From Firmicutes bacterium CAG:341 (GTDB taxonomy: Bacteria; Bacillota; Clostridia; Oscillospirales; Acutalibacteraceae): a stretch of 10,843 bases of DNA. A model generated the notes under the pieces. The model had not been told where the DNA came from. It did no database searches and saw only the letters and a program-made list of their open reading frames with translations. The position numbers and the translations under genes are program-made. Shown here piece after piece: positions 1 through 7,193 of this stretch. Location of the stretch: NCBI GenBank assembly GCA_000434995.1, contig FR895289.1, positions 1-10,843 on the forward strand. Direction: 5' to 3'. Every line of letters begins with the position of its first letter. Within the stretch, counting starts at the first letter, position 1.

Positions 1-30
1 CAGTGTGTACCTTACAAGTTTATCATCCAT
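1..30 (-). CDS. Partial gene, first 10 codons only
   Basis: An ATG at 30-28 opens a reading frame that runs off the left edge of the window after ten codons (MDDKLVRYTL). A GAGGA ribosome site (complement of 38-42) sits 7 nt upstream. It begins 17 nt after the stop codon of the secreted Big_2 protein, in the same direction, so it may be cotranscribed with it. Ten residues are too few to identify a family. The charged start is compatible with a small cytoplasmic protein and there is no signal peptide in the visible part. The call that a gene starts here rests on the start/ribosome-site pair and the spacing. Confidence 0.5.
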   Translation of the reverse strand, partial: MDDKLVRYTL

Positions 31-47
31 AATTAAATCCTCGTCGC

Positions 48-1328
48 TTAAAATTTATCAACATACCACAAAACCGGGCCTGTTGGCGGATAGCTCATTG
101 CAACATCGGTGCGATAAGGAGTATACTCCTGCTTTAATAATTCCTCTTTTTTCTTTTTGCCTTGGTTTTGGCAATATGTGCGTCTTAAAGTATCGGTATG
201 CTCGTGGTCTTCTTTTTTATAAAAGATACGGTATTGATCATAGCATGGCGCCCAGCCTGAGCCCGGCAAGCCTAATACATTGCAAATATAAAACATATGA
301 AACGCCCAATCATCATGCTTTGTAGGACCGTAGAAATATTTGCCACATTCGCCGCAAAGCATTGAATAGTTTTCTCCGCCCGGCTCATATACTTCATATT
401 TATCTTGATAGTATTCATATTCTACTTCGCTGAAGGTATCGTCATAAGCTCCGCCCTCGTGAATACACTTTAATGTGGTGCTGTCATTATTATTTTTACC
501 GCAGCTTAAATAAAAATCAAGAGCTTCACTGTATGATGATAATTCAATACCGTATTTTGATTTTACTATTTGCATATATGCTTTTGGGTTAAAATAACTG
601 TTAGGGCAATAGCCTTTTGGAACGGAGTTTTTAAGGAAATATTTTTTAACTTCTTTGTTATTTTCCCAGCCTTTGCCGCTGTCAACCATAACAACCTGAT
701 ATTCATCATAATAAGCATTGTTGTAAATTTTAATATAATCAAGGTCAACCAAGTCTAAATAATCATTTTCACTAAGCTTTTTGTATTTTGGTGTTAATGT
801 TACATTTTTGTTGATTTTAGAGCCGTAGTAATATTCGGTTTTGCCGCTGTACCATCCTACTGTTTCATAACCTTTTTTATAAGCAACGGGAAGTTCGGTA
901 ATATAACCGTTCTTTGTTTTTAATTTTCCTGCTACAATGCCGCTGTTTGCAACGAATTTTACGGTTTTCTTTCCGACTTTTGCAGTAAGCTTTGTTGTAG
1001 CTTTTTTAACCGTTATTTTAATTTTAACCGCTTTTTTATTGTATTTAACCGTGATTGTGGCAGTGCCTTTTTTCACGGCTTTAATAACACCTTTTTTATT
1101 TACAGAGGCAATTTTTTTATTGCTTGATTTGTATGTTGCGCGTTTTGTAACATTCTTTTTATTATATTTTGCACTTATTTGCGCTTTGCTTTTTGCATAA
1201 ATCGTATTTGAAACCGAAACTGAAAGCTTACCGCTTTTGACTGTTTTTGCATAAGCTTCAAAATCGGCGAAGCAAAAGCTTGAAATTATAAATATAAATG
1301 CTAAAAATACTGATGTAAATTTTTTCAA
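48..1328 (-). CDS. Secreted Big_2 (bacterial Ig-like) protein with Cys-rich C-terminal region of unknown function
   Basis: A 426-residue exported protein. Residues 1-27 form a signal peptide (KK, a hydrophobic stretch, then a likely signal peptidase I site after AYA). Residues about 33-108 match the Big_2 bacterial Ig-like fold, seen in the IASVNKKGVIKAVKKGTATI segment. Residues about 139-183 resemble a Listeria-Bacteroides/Flg_new repeat (GYETVGWYSG then LTPKYK). Residues 28-144 contain no Asp or Glu and 33 Lys/Arg, so this half is very basic. The C-terminal part (about 186-426) is not recognised; it is rich in Tyr, has Cys at 241, 276, 288, 325, 328, 349, 362 and 386, and carries CGECGK at 325-330 followed by His338 and His344, like a C2H2 zinc site. 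No LPXTG, SLH or other anchor is seen at the C-terminus. The start is TTG, chosen because GGAAGG lies 8 nt upstream and the signal peptide begins there. It follows the GtrA gene by 18 nt. Surface or cell-wall binding is inferred; no enzymatic activity can be assigned. Confidence 0.85.
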   Translation of the reverse strand: MKKFTSVFLAFIFIISSFCFADFEAYAKTVKSGKLSVSVSNTIYAKSKAQISAKYNKKNVTKRATYKSSNKKIASVNKKGVIKAVKKGTATITVKYNKKAVKIKITVKKATTKLTAKVGKKTVKFVANSGIVAGKLKTKNGYITELPVAYKKGYETVGWYSGKTEYYYGSKINKNVTLTPKYKKLSENDYLDLVDLDYIKIYNNAYYDEYQVVMVDSGKGWENNKEVKKYFLKNSVPKGYCPNSYFNPKAYMQIVKSKYGIELSSYSEALDFYLSCGKNNNDSTTLKCIHEGGAYDDTFSEVEYEYYQDKYEVYEPGGENYSMLCGECGKYFYGPTKHDDWAFHMFYICNVLGLPGSGWAPCYDQYRIFYKKEDHEHTDTLRRTYCQNQGKKKKEELLKQEYTPYRTDVAMSYPPTGPVLWYVDKF

Positions 1329-1330
1329 AA

Positions 1331-1342
1331 TCCTTACCTTCC
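1331..1342 (-). promoter_or_regulatory. Ribosome site deciding a TTG start
   Basis: Read on the minus strand, GGAAGG (complement of 1337-1342) lies 8 nt and AAGGA (complement of 1331-1335) 2 nt before TTG at 1328-1326. There is no ATG nearby that would keep the full signal peptide, so the TTG is the best start for the Big_2 protein. Confidence 0.6.
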
Positions 1343-1346
1343 AGTT

Positions 1347-1841
1347 TTACTTTTCTTTTACTGCTGTGTTTTCACTGCCTTTAAATACAACGAATTTATC
1401 ATAAAGAAATTCTGTGGTCATATTGCATGCCATTGTGCAAGCTAAAACTATGTAGTTAATAGCTGTTACATCGGCATATTTTGCTGTGAAATAGTTACCT
1501 AAAAGTGTAGAAACAGGGGTAAATACACAGTAAAATGCAAGTACCTTGAGCATTGCGATAGGTACATTTGCCGCTGACTTGAAAGTGAATTTGCGGTTAA
1601 AGGTGAAATTCCAAATTACCGAAAGAAGAAGTGCAATAAGGTACATCGGCCCGTATTCGTTTGACATAATTTTTGAGAAAGTTCGGTTAGTTTCCATTAA
1701 ATTTTGCAAAAAAGGAAGCTTGATTATAACTTCGCTCATAAGGGTAAAGCTTAATATTTGAATAATACCTGCCGAAGCCGAAAAAAGTGCAAATTTAATA
1801 AATTGCCATACTCCGCCTTTTGATTTCTTTTCGTCACTCAT
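1347..1841 (-). CDS. GtrA-family membrane protein
   Basis: A 164-residue integral membrane protein of the GtrA/DPMS-associated family. It has four predicted hydrophobic segments at roughly residues 15-37, 64-80, 95-115 and 125-145, with short charged ends. The family signature occurs after TM2 as WNFTFNRKFTF (77-87) and again in weaker form after TM4 (EFLYDKFVVF, 144-153), the internal repeat typical of the family. GtrA proteins are thought to help move or present undecaprenyl-linked sugars for cell-surface polysaccharide glycosylation; the exact substrate cannot be read from sequence. Start ATG has a good AAAGGAG site (complement of 1849-1855). It begins 61 nt after the trmL stop and is followed 18 nt later by the secreted Big_2 protein gene, suggesting a two-gene surface-related unit. 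No glycosyltransferase partner is within the window. Confidence 0.85.
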   Translation of the reverse strand: MSDEKKSKGGVWQFIKFALFSASAGIIQILSFTLMSEVIIKLPFLQNLMETNRTFSKIMSNEYGPMYLIALLLSVIWNFTFNRKFTFKSAANVPIAMLKVLAFYCVFTPVSTLLGNYFTAKYADVTAINYIVLACTMACNMTTEFLYDKFVVFKGSENTAVKEK

Positions 1842-1870
1842 TTGAAAACTCCTTTATAGTAATTTGCTTT

Positions 1871-1900
1871 ATTTTATCATATTAGGATATATGATTTCAA
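1871..1900 (-). promoter_or_regulatory. Candidate promoter of the gtrA-family/Big_2 gene pair
   Basis: On the minus strand TTGAAA (complement of 1895-1900) is followed by 18 nt and TAAAAT (complement of 1871-1876), the latter preceded by TGA, an extended -10. Predicted start of transcription is near 1864, just before the AAAGGAG site of the GtrA gene. A 7-bp inverted repeat fills the spacer. A promoter is plausible, but the region is very A+T-rich and chance matches are common. Confidence 0.4.
1876..1895. repeat. 7-bp inverted repeat in the gtrA upstream spacer
   Basis: ATCATAT (1876-1882) and ATATGAT (1889-1895) form a perfect inverted repeat with a 6-nt gap. It lies almost exactly between the predicted -35 and -10 boxes of the gene pair to the left, where a repressor could act. 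It could equally be a chance A+T palindrome. Confidence 0.35.
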
Positions 1901-1902
1901 TA

Positions 1903-2403
1903 TTACCAGTCGTATTTTGTAAGCTTGCCCTTTTGGCTTAAAGCCGGGTAACCCCACTGCCTTAATACCTCATAAGTGCCGATTGCAACTGCATTTGAAA
2001 GGTTAAGACTTCTGATTATTCCGCGCATAGGAAGTCTTACGCAAGAGTCGTGATTTGCTTTTAGCAGTTCTTCCGGCAAGCCTTTTGTTTCCTTGCCGAA
2101 AACAAGGAACGCACCGTTTTTATATGTCATATCCGAATGTGCCTGCTCCGCTTTTGTGGAAAAATAGTAAAAATCAGCACCCTTGTTTTTTTCAAAAAAT
2201 TCTTCTGTGCTGTCATAATATGTAATATCAAGCTTGTCCCAATAATCAAGCCCTGCTCTTTTAACCTGCTTGTCTGTAATGGTGAAGCCCATAGGCCCTA
2301 CAAGATGAAGCTTTGCGCCTGTGGCCGCGCAGGTTCTTGCAATATTGCCTGTATTTTGCGGTATTTCAGGTTCAATAAGTGCAATGTTAAGCGAGTATTC
2401 CAT
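1903..2403 (-). CDS. trmL: tRNA (cytidine(34)-2'-O)-methyltransferase TrmL
   Basis: A 166-residue SPOUT (TrmD/SpoU-like) methyltransferase of the TrmL/YibK type, which uses S-adenosylmethionine to methylate the 2'-OH of the wobble nucleotide of certain leucine tRNAs. The three SPOUT motifs are visible: NTGNIAR at 17-23, the cofactor-loop element FGKETKGLP at 102-110, and the knot segment IRSLNLSNAVAIGTYE at 130-145, preceded by RLPM. Length fits the family (about 155-165). The ATG lies inside the end of nagA, overlapping it by 17 nt, and its AGAGG site is within nagA coding sequence, so translation is probably coupled. The related paralogue group of SpoU rRNA methyltransferases is longer and has an N-terminal extension not seen here. 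Confidence 0.93.
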   Translation of the reverse strand: MEYSLNIALIEPEIPQNTGNIARTCAATGAKLHLVGPMGFTITDKQVKRAGLDYWDKLDITYYDSTEEFFEKNKGADFYYFSTKAEQAHSDMTYKNGAFLVFGKETKGLPEELLKANHDSCVRLPMRGIIRSLNLSNAVAIGTYEVLRQWGYPALSQKGKLTKYDW

Positions 2404-3511
2404 TTATATATACCTCTTTTATATCTAATTTTTCATCAAGAAATACTAAATCTGCACACTTGCCTGCGGCAATTGAACCGATGTTTTCATCTTCATTTAT
2501 TGATTTTGCCGGGTTAATTGTGCAAGCTTTAAGTGCTGTTTTAAAATCAATGCCGAATTCAATAAGATTTTTAAATTCTGTGTGGAGATTTGATATTGAA
2601 GCCGCTATCGTTCCGTCTTCAAGTACCGCATATTTACCGTTTGGTTTTACAAAAACAGCCTGCCCGCCAAGTTCAAATTCACCTTCGCCGAGGCCTGCAC
2701 CACGCATTGAATCGCTTATGGCAATGCCTCTGTCCTCACCCAAAATTTTGAAAGCATTTCTTAAAACCGTAGGGCAAATGTGACCTCCGTCACAAATAAG
2801 TTCACACATCACCCTGTCATCATCAAGCACTGTGCCTACAATGCCTGCCTGCCTGTGATTCATCGGTGTCATCGCATTGAAAAGGTGGGTTGCGTGGTTA
2901 ATTCCGCAGTTTATTGCCGCTTTGCATTCATCTGCATTTGCCTGCGAATGCCCGATTGAAACGTTGGTGTATTTTTTTGCGTGGTTAATAAATTCACCGC
3001 TGTCAAAAGCTTCCGGTGCAATTGTAATCAGCTTAATAAGAGAATTGCTTTTTTCCCAAAGAGTATCAAATTCTTCTGTTGAGCCTGCGCGTACATAATC
3101 ACCGTTTTGCGCGCCTTTTTTGCCCATTGCAATATAAGGCCCTTCAAGGTTTATGCCTGCAATTTTTGAACCCTTGTGATTTTCGCTTTTATATTCACTT
3201 ATGGTTTCAACAATTTTTTCAAGCCTTTTTTGCGGCAAGGTCATTGAAGTCGGGCAAAATGATGTTACACCGTGCTTTGCAAGTTCATTTGCCATTTTTT
3301 CAAGGCCTGCTTTGTCAGCGTCCGACGCATCACCGCCGGCACATCCGTGAATATGTACATCCACAAAACCGGGAATTAAAATTGTGCCTGCCATATCTTT
3401 TCCGTCACCGTCAATTATGCCTATTTGTTTGATGATTCCGTTTTTAACTTCAATATCGCCAAATTCTTTTTCAAAATTTTCATTAAAAAAAGTACAATTT
3501 TTAAAAATCAT
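2387..3511 (-). CDS. nagA: N-acetylglucosamine-6-phosphate deacetylase NagA
   Basis: A 374-residue amidohydrolase-superfamily enzyme that converts GlcNAc-6-phosphate to glucosamine-6-phosphate and acetate in the cytoplasm, feeding amino sugars into glycolysis or back into cell-wall synthesis. Visible residues: the metal site HxH in DVHIHG (His53, His55), Glu123 in NLEGPY, His188 in IGHSQA, His209 in ATHLFNAM, the substrate-binding HRQAG after 219, and the catalytic Asp267 in ISDSM. A small beta-sandwich is formed by the N- and C-terminal ends (C-end ADLVFLDEKLDIKEVYINGI). Length is normal for the family. Its ATG overlaps the dusB stop by one base (TAATG) and its 3' end overlaps trmL by 17 nt, so it is expressed within a tRNA-modification transcript. 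The usual partner nagB and sugar transport genes are not in the window. Confidence 0.94.
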   Translation of the reverse strand: MIFKNCTFFNENFEKEFGDIEVKNGIIKQIGIIDGDGKDMAGTILIPGFVDVHIHGCAGGDASDADKAGLEKMANELAKHGVTSFCPTSMTLPQKRLEKIVETISEYKSENHKGSKIAGINLEGPYIAMGKKGAQNGDYVRAGSTEEFDTLWEKSNSLIKLITIAPEAFDSGEFINHAKKYTNVSIGHSQANADECKAAINCGINHATHLFNAMTPMNHRQAGIVGTVLDDDRVMCELICDGGHICPTVLRNAFKILGEDRGIAISDSMRGAGLGEGEFELGGQAVFVKPNGKYAVLEDGTIAASISNLHTEFKNLIEFGIDFKTALKACTINPAKSINEDENIGSIAAGKCADLVFLDEKLDIKEVYINGILA

Positions 3512-4476
3512 TATTCATTTTCCTTTGCAATTTTATAGGCAAGCTCTTCAAGCTGTTCAAAATGCTCGAATGTGCTGATTTCTTTTCTTAATGCCGCACC
3601 GCCGCGAATACCTTTTGTGTAATATGCTGCGTGGTGGCGTGCTTCTCTCATAGCGGTGTATTCGCCTTTGTATTCAATAATTTTTTGAATGTGTTTGAGC
3701 ATAACAACCATTTTTTCGTTTATGCTTACATCCGGCAAAACCCTGCATTCATTAAGGTATGCGTTAATTCTTCTGAATATCCACGGGTTGCCGAGCGCGC
3801 CCCTGCCAATCATTATGGCATCACAATTTGTTTTTTCAAACATAATTGCAGCGCTTTGCTCATCAACAATGTCACCGTTTGCTATTACTGGAATATCAAC
3901 CGCTTTTTTAACCTTTGCAATAATATCATAATCAACCTTGCCTGAATACATTTGCATTCTGGTTCTTCCGTGTACGGTTATTGCAGCCGCACCGTTTTTT
4001 TCTGCAATTTTTGCTAGTTCAACTGCGGTTATGTTTTCATCATCCCAGCCTTTTCGTATTTTTACCGTTACGGGAATATCAACAGCCTTGCTGACTGCTT
4101 TTATTATTTCACCTGCCAAAAGCGGATTTTTCATAAGGCTTGCACCGCCGCCGTTCATAGCGATTTTGGGTGCCGGGCAACCCATATTTATGTCAATAAT
4201 ATTTGGGTGATATTTTATGCACATTTTTGCCGCCTGTGCCATTATTTCAGGGTTGTCACCGAAAATCTGCACACCTGCGGGGTTTTCAATTTCGCCCAGG
4301 GTTAAAAGCTCGCCGCTCTTTTTATCCCCCATGGTAAGCCCTTTTGATGACACCATTTCGCTTACCGTGTAGCCTGCACCGTAATTTATGCAAAGTTCAC
4401 GAAAAGCTCTGTCGGCAATGCCTGCCATCGGTGCTAAAAATACATTGTTTTCAAATTCAACATCTTTTATTTTCAT
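3511..4476 (-). CDS. dusB: tRNA-dihydrouridine synthase, DusB type
   Basis: A 321-residue FMN-dependent flavoenzyme that reduces specific uridines in the tRNA D-loop using NADPH. The N-terminal TIM barrel (about 8-240) starts with FLAPMAGIADRAFREL at 13-28; the catalytic cysteine is Cys100 in NMGCPAPKI; HGRTRMQMYSG (169-179) and NGDI (200-203) are flavin/RNA-binding elements, and IGRGALGNPWIF (223-234) is the phosphate-binding signature. A helical RNA-binding domain follows (about 245-321). Length and motifs fit DusB of Firmicutes, although bacterial Dus subfamilies are hard to tell apart by eye. It is the first gene of a minus-strand transcript with nagA and trmL. The ATG has AAGG about 8 nt upstream, and a promoter lies at 4536-4508. 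Confidence 0.92.
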   Translation of the reverse strand: MKIKDVEFENNVFLAPMAGIADRAFRELCINYGAGYTVSEMVSSKGLTMGDKKSGELLTLGEIENPAGVQIFGDNPEIMAQAAKMCIKYHPNIIDINMGCPAPKIAMNGGGASLMKNPLLAGEIIKAVSKAVDIPVTVKIRKGWDDENITAVELAKIAEKNGAAAITVHGRTRMQMYSGKVDYDIIAKVKKAVDIPVIANGDIVDEQSAAIMFEKTNCDAIMIGRGALGNPWIFRRINAYLNECRVLPDVSINEKMVVMLKHIQKIIEYKGEYTAMREARHHAAYYTKGIRGGAALRKEISTFEHFEQLEELAYKIAKENE

Positions 4477-4507
4477 ATTTATTACCTTATTTGTATTACT
4501 TGCAACT

Positions 4508-4536
4508 AATATATCACAATATCAATTGTAAATCAA
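4508..4536 (-). promoter_or_regulatory. Predicted promoter of dusB-nagA-trmL
   Basis: On the minus strand TTGATT (complement of 4531-4536) and TATATT (complement of 4508-4513) are separated by 17 nt, with TGA before the -10 box giving an extended -10. Transcription would start near 4501, some 25 nt before the dusB ATG. The -35 box shares base 4531 with the -35 box of the opposing polA promoter. Confidence 0.6.
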
Positions 4537-4554
4537 TTAAATATATGATATAAT
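4526..4554 (+). promoter_or_regulatory. Predicted promoter of polA-rimI-tsaD
   Basis: TTGTAA at 4526-4531, a 17-nt spacer and TATAAT at 4549-4554, with TGA (4546-4548) making an extended -10. The predicted transcription start near 4561 lies after the ATG at 4558, which argues that the latter is not used and that polA starts at 4585. Confidence 0.7.
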
Positions 4555-4569
4555 ATTATGATTTTAAAT

Positions 4570-4575
4570 AAAGGA
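4570..4575 (+). promoter_or_regulatory. Ribosome site setting the polA start at 4585
   Basis: AAAGGA at 4570-4575 lies 9 nt before ATG 4585. The in-frame ATG at 4558 has no ribosome site and would add nine residues not typical of PolA, whose N-terminus normally reads like KLLVLDGNS. Confidence 0.75.
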
Positions 4576-4584
4576 ATTGAACTT

Positions 4585-7185
4585 ATGAAGCTTCTTGTTT
4601 TAGACGGAAACAGCATTGTAAACCGTGCTTTTTACGGAATAAAATTATTAACAACCAAAAGCGGAGAATATACCAATGCAATTTACGGTTTTTTAAATAT
4701 TCTTTTAAAGCTTGAAGATATTTGCACACCTGACGCGGTGGCAGTTGCGTTTGATGTGCATGCACCTACTTTCAGGCATAAAATGTATGATGAATATAAA
4801 GCTGGCAGAAAGGGTATGCCTGATGAACTTCGCTCTCAAATGCCGGTGTTAAAAGAAATACTCAATTCTCTCGGTATCAAAACGATTGAAAAAGAGGGCT
4901 GGGAAGCGGACGATATTTTAGGTACGCTTGCTTTCGCTTGCAGAAATAACGGTGACGAGTGTTTTATCGCAACGGGTGACCGTGACTCGCTTCAGCTTGC
5001 GCACGGCGGTGTTAAGGTTTTGCTTGCAAGAACTAAAATGGGGCAGGCGGTAACAGATATTTATGATGAAAAAGCGATTGATGAAGAATACGGTGTTACA
5101 CCGCAGGAGCTTATTCAGGTAAAGGCACTTCAGGGGGATACATCCGATAATATTCCGGGTGTTGCAGGTGTAGGTGCAAAAACCGCGCTTGACCTGATTT
5201 TTCGATTTCATAATCTTGATTATATTTATGACAATCTTGATGAACTTGATATAAAGCCGGGTGTTAAAGCCAAACTTAAAAATGATAAAGAAAAAGCGTA
5301 TCTTTCGCTGAAACTCGGTACAATCAGCACCGAAGCACCGATTGATACCGATATAAATTCATATGTAATTAAAGATAAGGATGAGCAAAAGGCGGTATCG
5401 CAATTTGTAAGGCTTGAACTTTTTTCGCTTATTCCAAAGTTTAATCTTGACCCTAATAAAGCCGGTGAAATTGAAGTTGAGGAGCAAAAGGAGCGAAAGC
5501 TTAACTGCTTAACTTGTATTGACGCTGATTATTTGCTTGATAAAACTAAAAACAGCGACGTGTTCTTTTATCCTAATATAGTAGACGGCAGCGTTACGGA
5601 TTTATATTTCGCATTTGATGATGAAATTATCGTAATGCCTTGCGAAACACCGGAGTATTCATATTTTGTACGCACCTTTTTTGAAGATGAAAGTGCAAAT
5701 AAATTTACTTATAATACTAAAGAACTGCACCGCCTTGCCTGCAAATATAATGTTGAACTTAAAAGTGTAAAGGGCGATTTAATGCTCAGCGCTTATCTTT
5801 TAAGGCCGAGTGACAGCAATTATGATATTTCACATCTTTGCCTTGAATACGGTGTGAAAATTCCCGAGTATTTGAATTCACTCGGCAACAGGGATGAAAT
5901 AGTTGAGCTTTCATCTGTAATTAAACCTCTTTTTGAAAAGACGGATAAGCTTATTGATGAAGCATGTGAAAGAAACCTTCTTGAAGAAATTGAACTTCCG
6001 CTTTCCCGTGTGCTTGCAAAAATGGAATATGTCGGCTTTGAAGTTGATAAAGACGGAATTGAAGCTTTCGGCAAAATGCTTGGTGAAAGAATTAAGAATT
6101 TAACCGAGTCGATTTATCAAAGTGTGGGATATGAATTTAATATCAACTCACCTAAACAGCTCGGCGTCGCTCTTTTTGAAGAGCTTAAATTACCGTGCAA
6201 AAAAAAGACGAAAACAGGTTATTCAACCAACGCCGAAGTGCTTGAAAGCTTGGTTAACGAACATCCTGCAATCAGCCAAATTCTTGAATTTCGTTCTCTT
6301 TCAAAGCTTAAGTCAACATATTGTGACGGACTTTTGAAAGTTATCGGTGATGACGGAAGAATTCATACCCGTTTTAATCAAGTTGAAACCAGAACGGGCA
6401 GAATTTCATCACTTGAACCTAATTTGCAAAATATCCCGATAAGAACAGAACTCGGCAGTCAAATGCGCAAGTTTTTCATTGCCGGCAGTGGCAAAAAGCT
6501 TGTTGATGCCGATTACAGCCAAATTGAACTTCGTGTTCTTTCTGACCTTTCGGGTGATGAAAATATGATAAACGCATTTAACAGCGGTGATGATATTCAC
6601 ACTATCACAGCGTCGCAGGTATTTAACTTGCCTGTTGATATGGTTACACCGCAAATGCGCAGCAGGGCAAAGGCTGTTAATTTCGGTATTGTTTACGGTA
6701 TCGGCGCATTTTCTCTTGCCAAGGATATCGGTGTATCAAATAAAGAAGCCAAGCAGTATATAGATAATTACCTTGCACATTACAGCGGTGTTAATGACTA
6801 TATGCAAAAAATGATTGACCTTGCTAAAGATAAGGGATACAGCGAAACCCTGTTTCACAGAAAAAGATATTTGCCTGAACTTGCGTCATCTAATCATATG
6901 ATGCGTGCATTCGGCGAGCGTGTGGCAAGGAATATGCCTATTCAAGGTACTGCCGCAGATATTATCAAAATTGCTATGGTTAAGGTTGATGACAGGCTTG
7001 CAAAGGAAAATATGAAATCACGCTTAATTCTTCAGGTACACGATGAACTAATAGTAGAAGCGCCTGAAGATGAAGCGCAAAAAGCACTTGAAATCGTGAC
7101 GGAAGAAATGGAAAATGCCTGCAAAATGAAAGTTCTTCTTCGTGCAGACGGAAAAATCGGCAACACCTGGTTTGATGCGCATTAA
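4585..7185 (+). CDS. polA: DNA polymerase I, with degenerate 3'-5' exonuclease domain
   Basis: An 866-residue family A DNA polymerase for gap filling, Okazaki-primer removal and repair. Domain order: 5'-3' flap exonuclease (about 1-290) with Asp7, EADD (107-110), GDRD (131-134), GDTSDN (184-189) and the helix-hairpin-helix GVAGVGAKTA (192-201); a 3'-5' exonuclease-like domain (about 305-470); and the polymerase domain (about 475-866). Polymerase motif A is DADYSQIELR (Asp641), motif B has Arg692, Lys696, Phe700 and Tyr704 in RSRAKAVNFGIVYG, and motif C is QVHDEL (His819, Asp820, Glu821). In the middle domain the proofreading motif DxE near the start is replaced by FFYPNIVDG (327-335) and the second motif Asp is absent around YNTKEL (376-381), so proofreading is predicted lost, as in Bacillus-type PolA. 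The start at 4585 is chosen from the ribosome site and promoter position. It heads a cluster with rimI 8 nt downstream. Confidence 0.96.
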   Translation: MKLLVLDGNSIVNRAFYGIKLLTTKSGEYTNAIYGFLNILLKLEDICTPDAVAVAFDVHAPTFRHKMYDEYKAGRKGMPDELRSQMPVLKEILNSLGIKTIEKEGWEADDILGTLAFACRNNGDECFIATGDRDSLQLAHGGVKVLLARTKMGQAVTDIYDEKAIDEEYGVTPQELIQVKALQGDTSDNIPGVAGVGAKTALDLIFRFHNLDYIYDNLDELDIKPGVKAKLKNDKEKAYLSLKLGTISTEAPIDTDINSYVIKDKDEQKAVSQFVRLELFSLIPKFNLDPNKAGEIEVEEQKERKLNCLTCIDADYLLDKTKNSDVFFYPNIVDGSVTDLYFAFDDEIIVMPCETPEYSYFVRTFFEDESANKFTYNTKELHRLACKYNVELKSVKGDLMLSAYLLRPSDSNYDISHLCLEYGVKIPEYLNSLGNRDEIVELSSVIKPLFEKTDKLIDEACERNLLEEIELPLSRVLAKMEYVGFEVDKDGIEAFGKMLGERIKNLTESIYQSVGYEFNINSPKQLGVALFEELKLPCKKKTKTGYSTNAEVLESLVNEHPAISQILEFRSLSKLKSTYCDGLLKVIGDDGRIHTRFNQVETRTGRISSLEPNLQNIPIRTELGSQMRKFFIAGSGKKLVDADYSQIELRVLSDLSGDENMINAFNSGDDIHTITASQVFNLPVDMVTPQMRSRAKAVNFGIVYGIGAFSLAKDIGVSNKEAKQYIDNYLAHYSGVNDYMQKMIDLAKDKGYSETLFHRKRYLPELASSNHMMRAFGERVARNMPIQGTAADIIKIAMVKVDDRLAKENMKSRLILQVHDELIVEAPEDEAQKALEIVTEEMENACKMKVLLRADGKIGNTWFDAH

Positions 7186-7193
7186 GTTTAAAT

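Noticed and set aside
937..1200. Hydrophobic plus-strand reading frame opposite the Big_2 gene
   Set aside because: It is the antisense shadow of lysine-rich codons (AAA read as TTT); no ribosome site, and the minus-strand gene has clear domains.
3079..3432. Plus-strand reading frame of 117 codons opposite nagA
   Set aside because: It lies entirely over a well-supported amidohydrolase gene on the other strand and its product has no recognisable domain.
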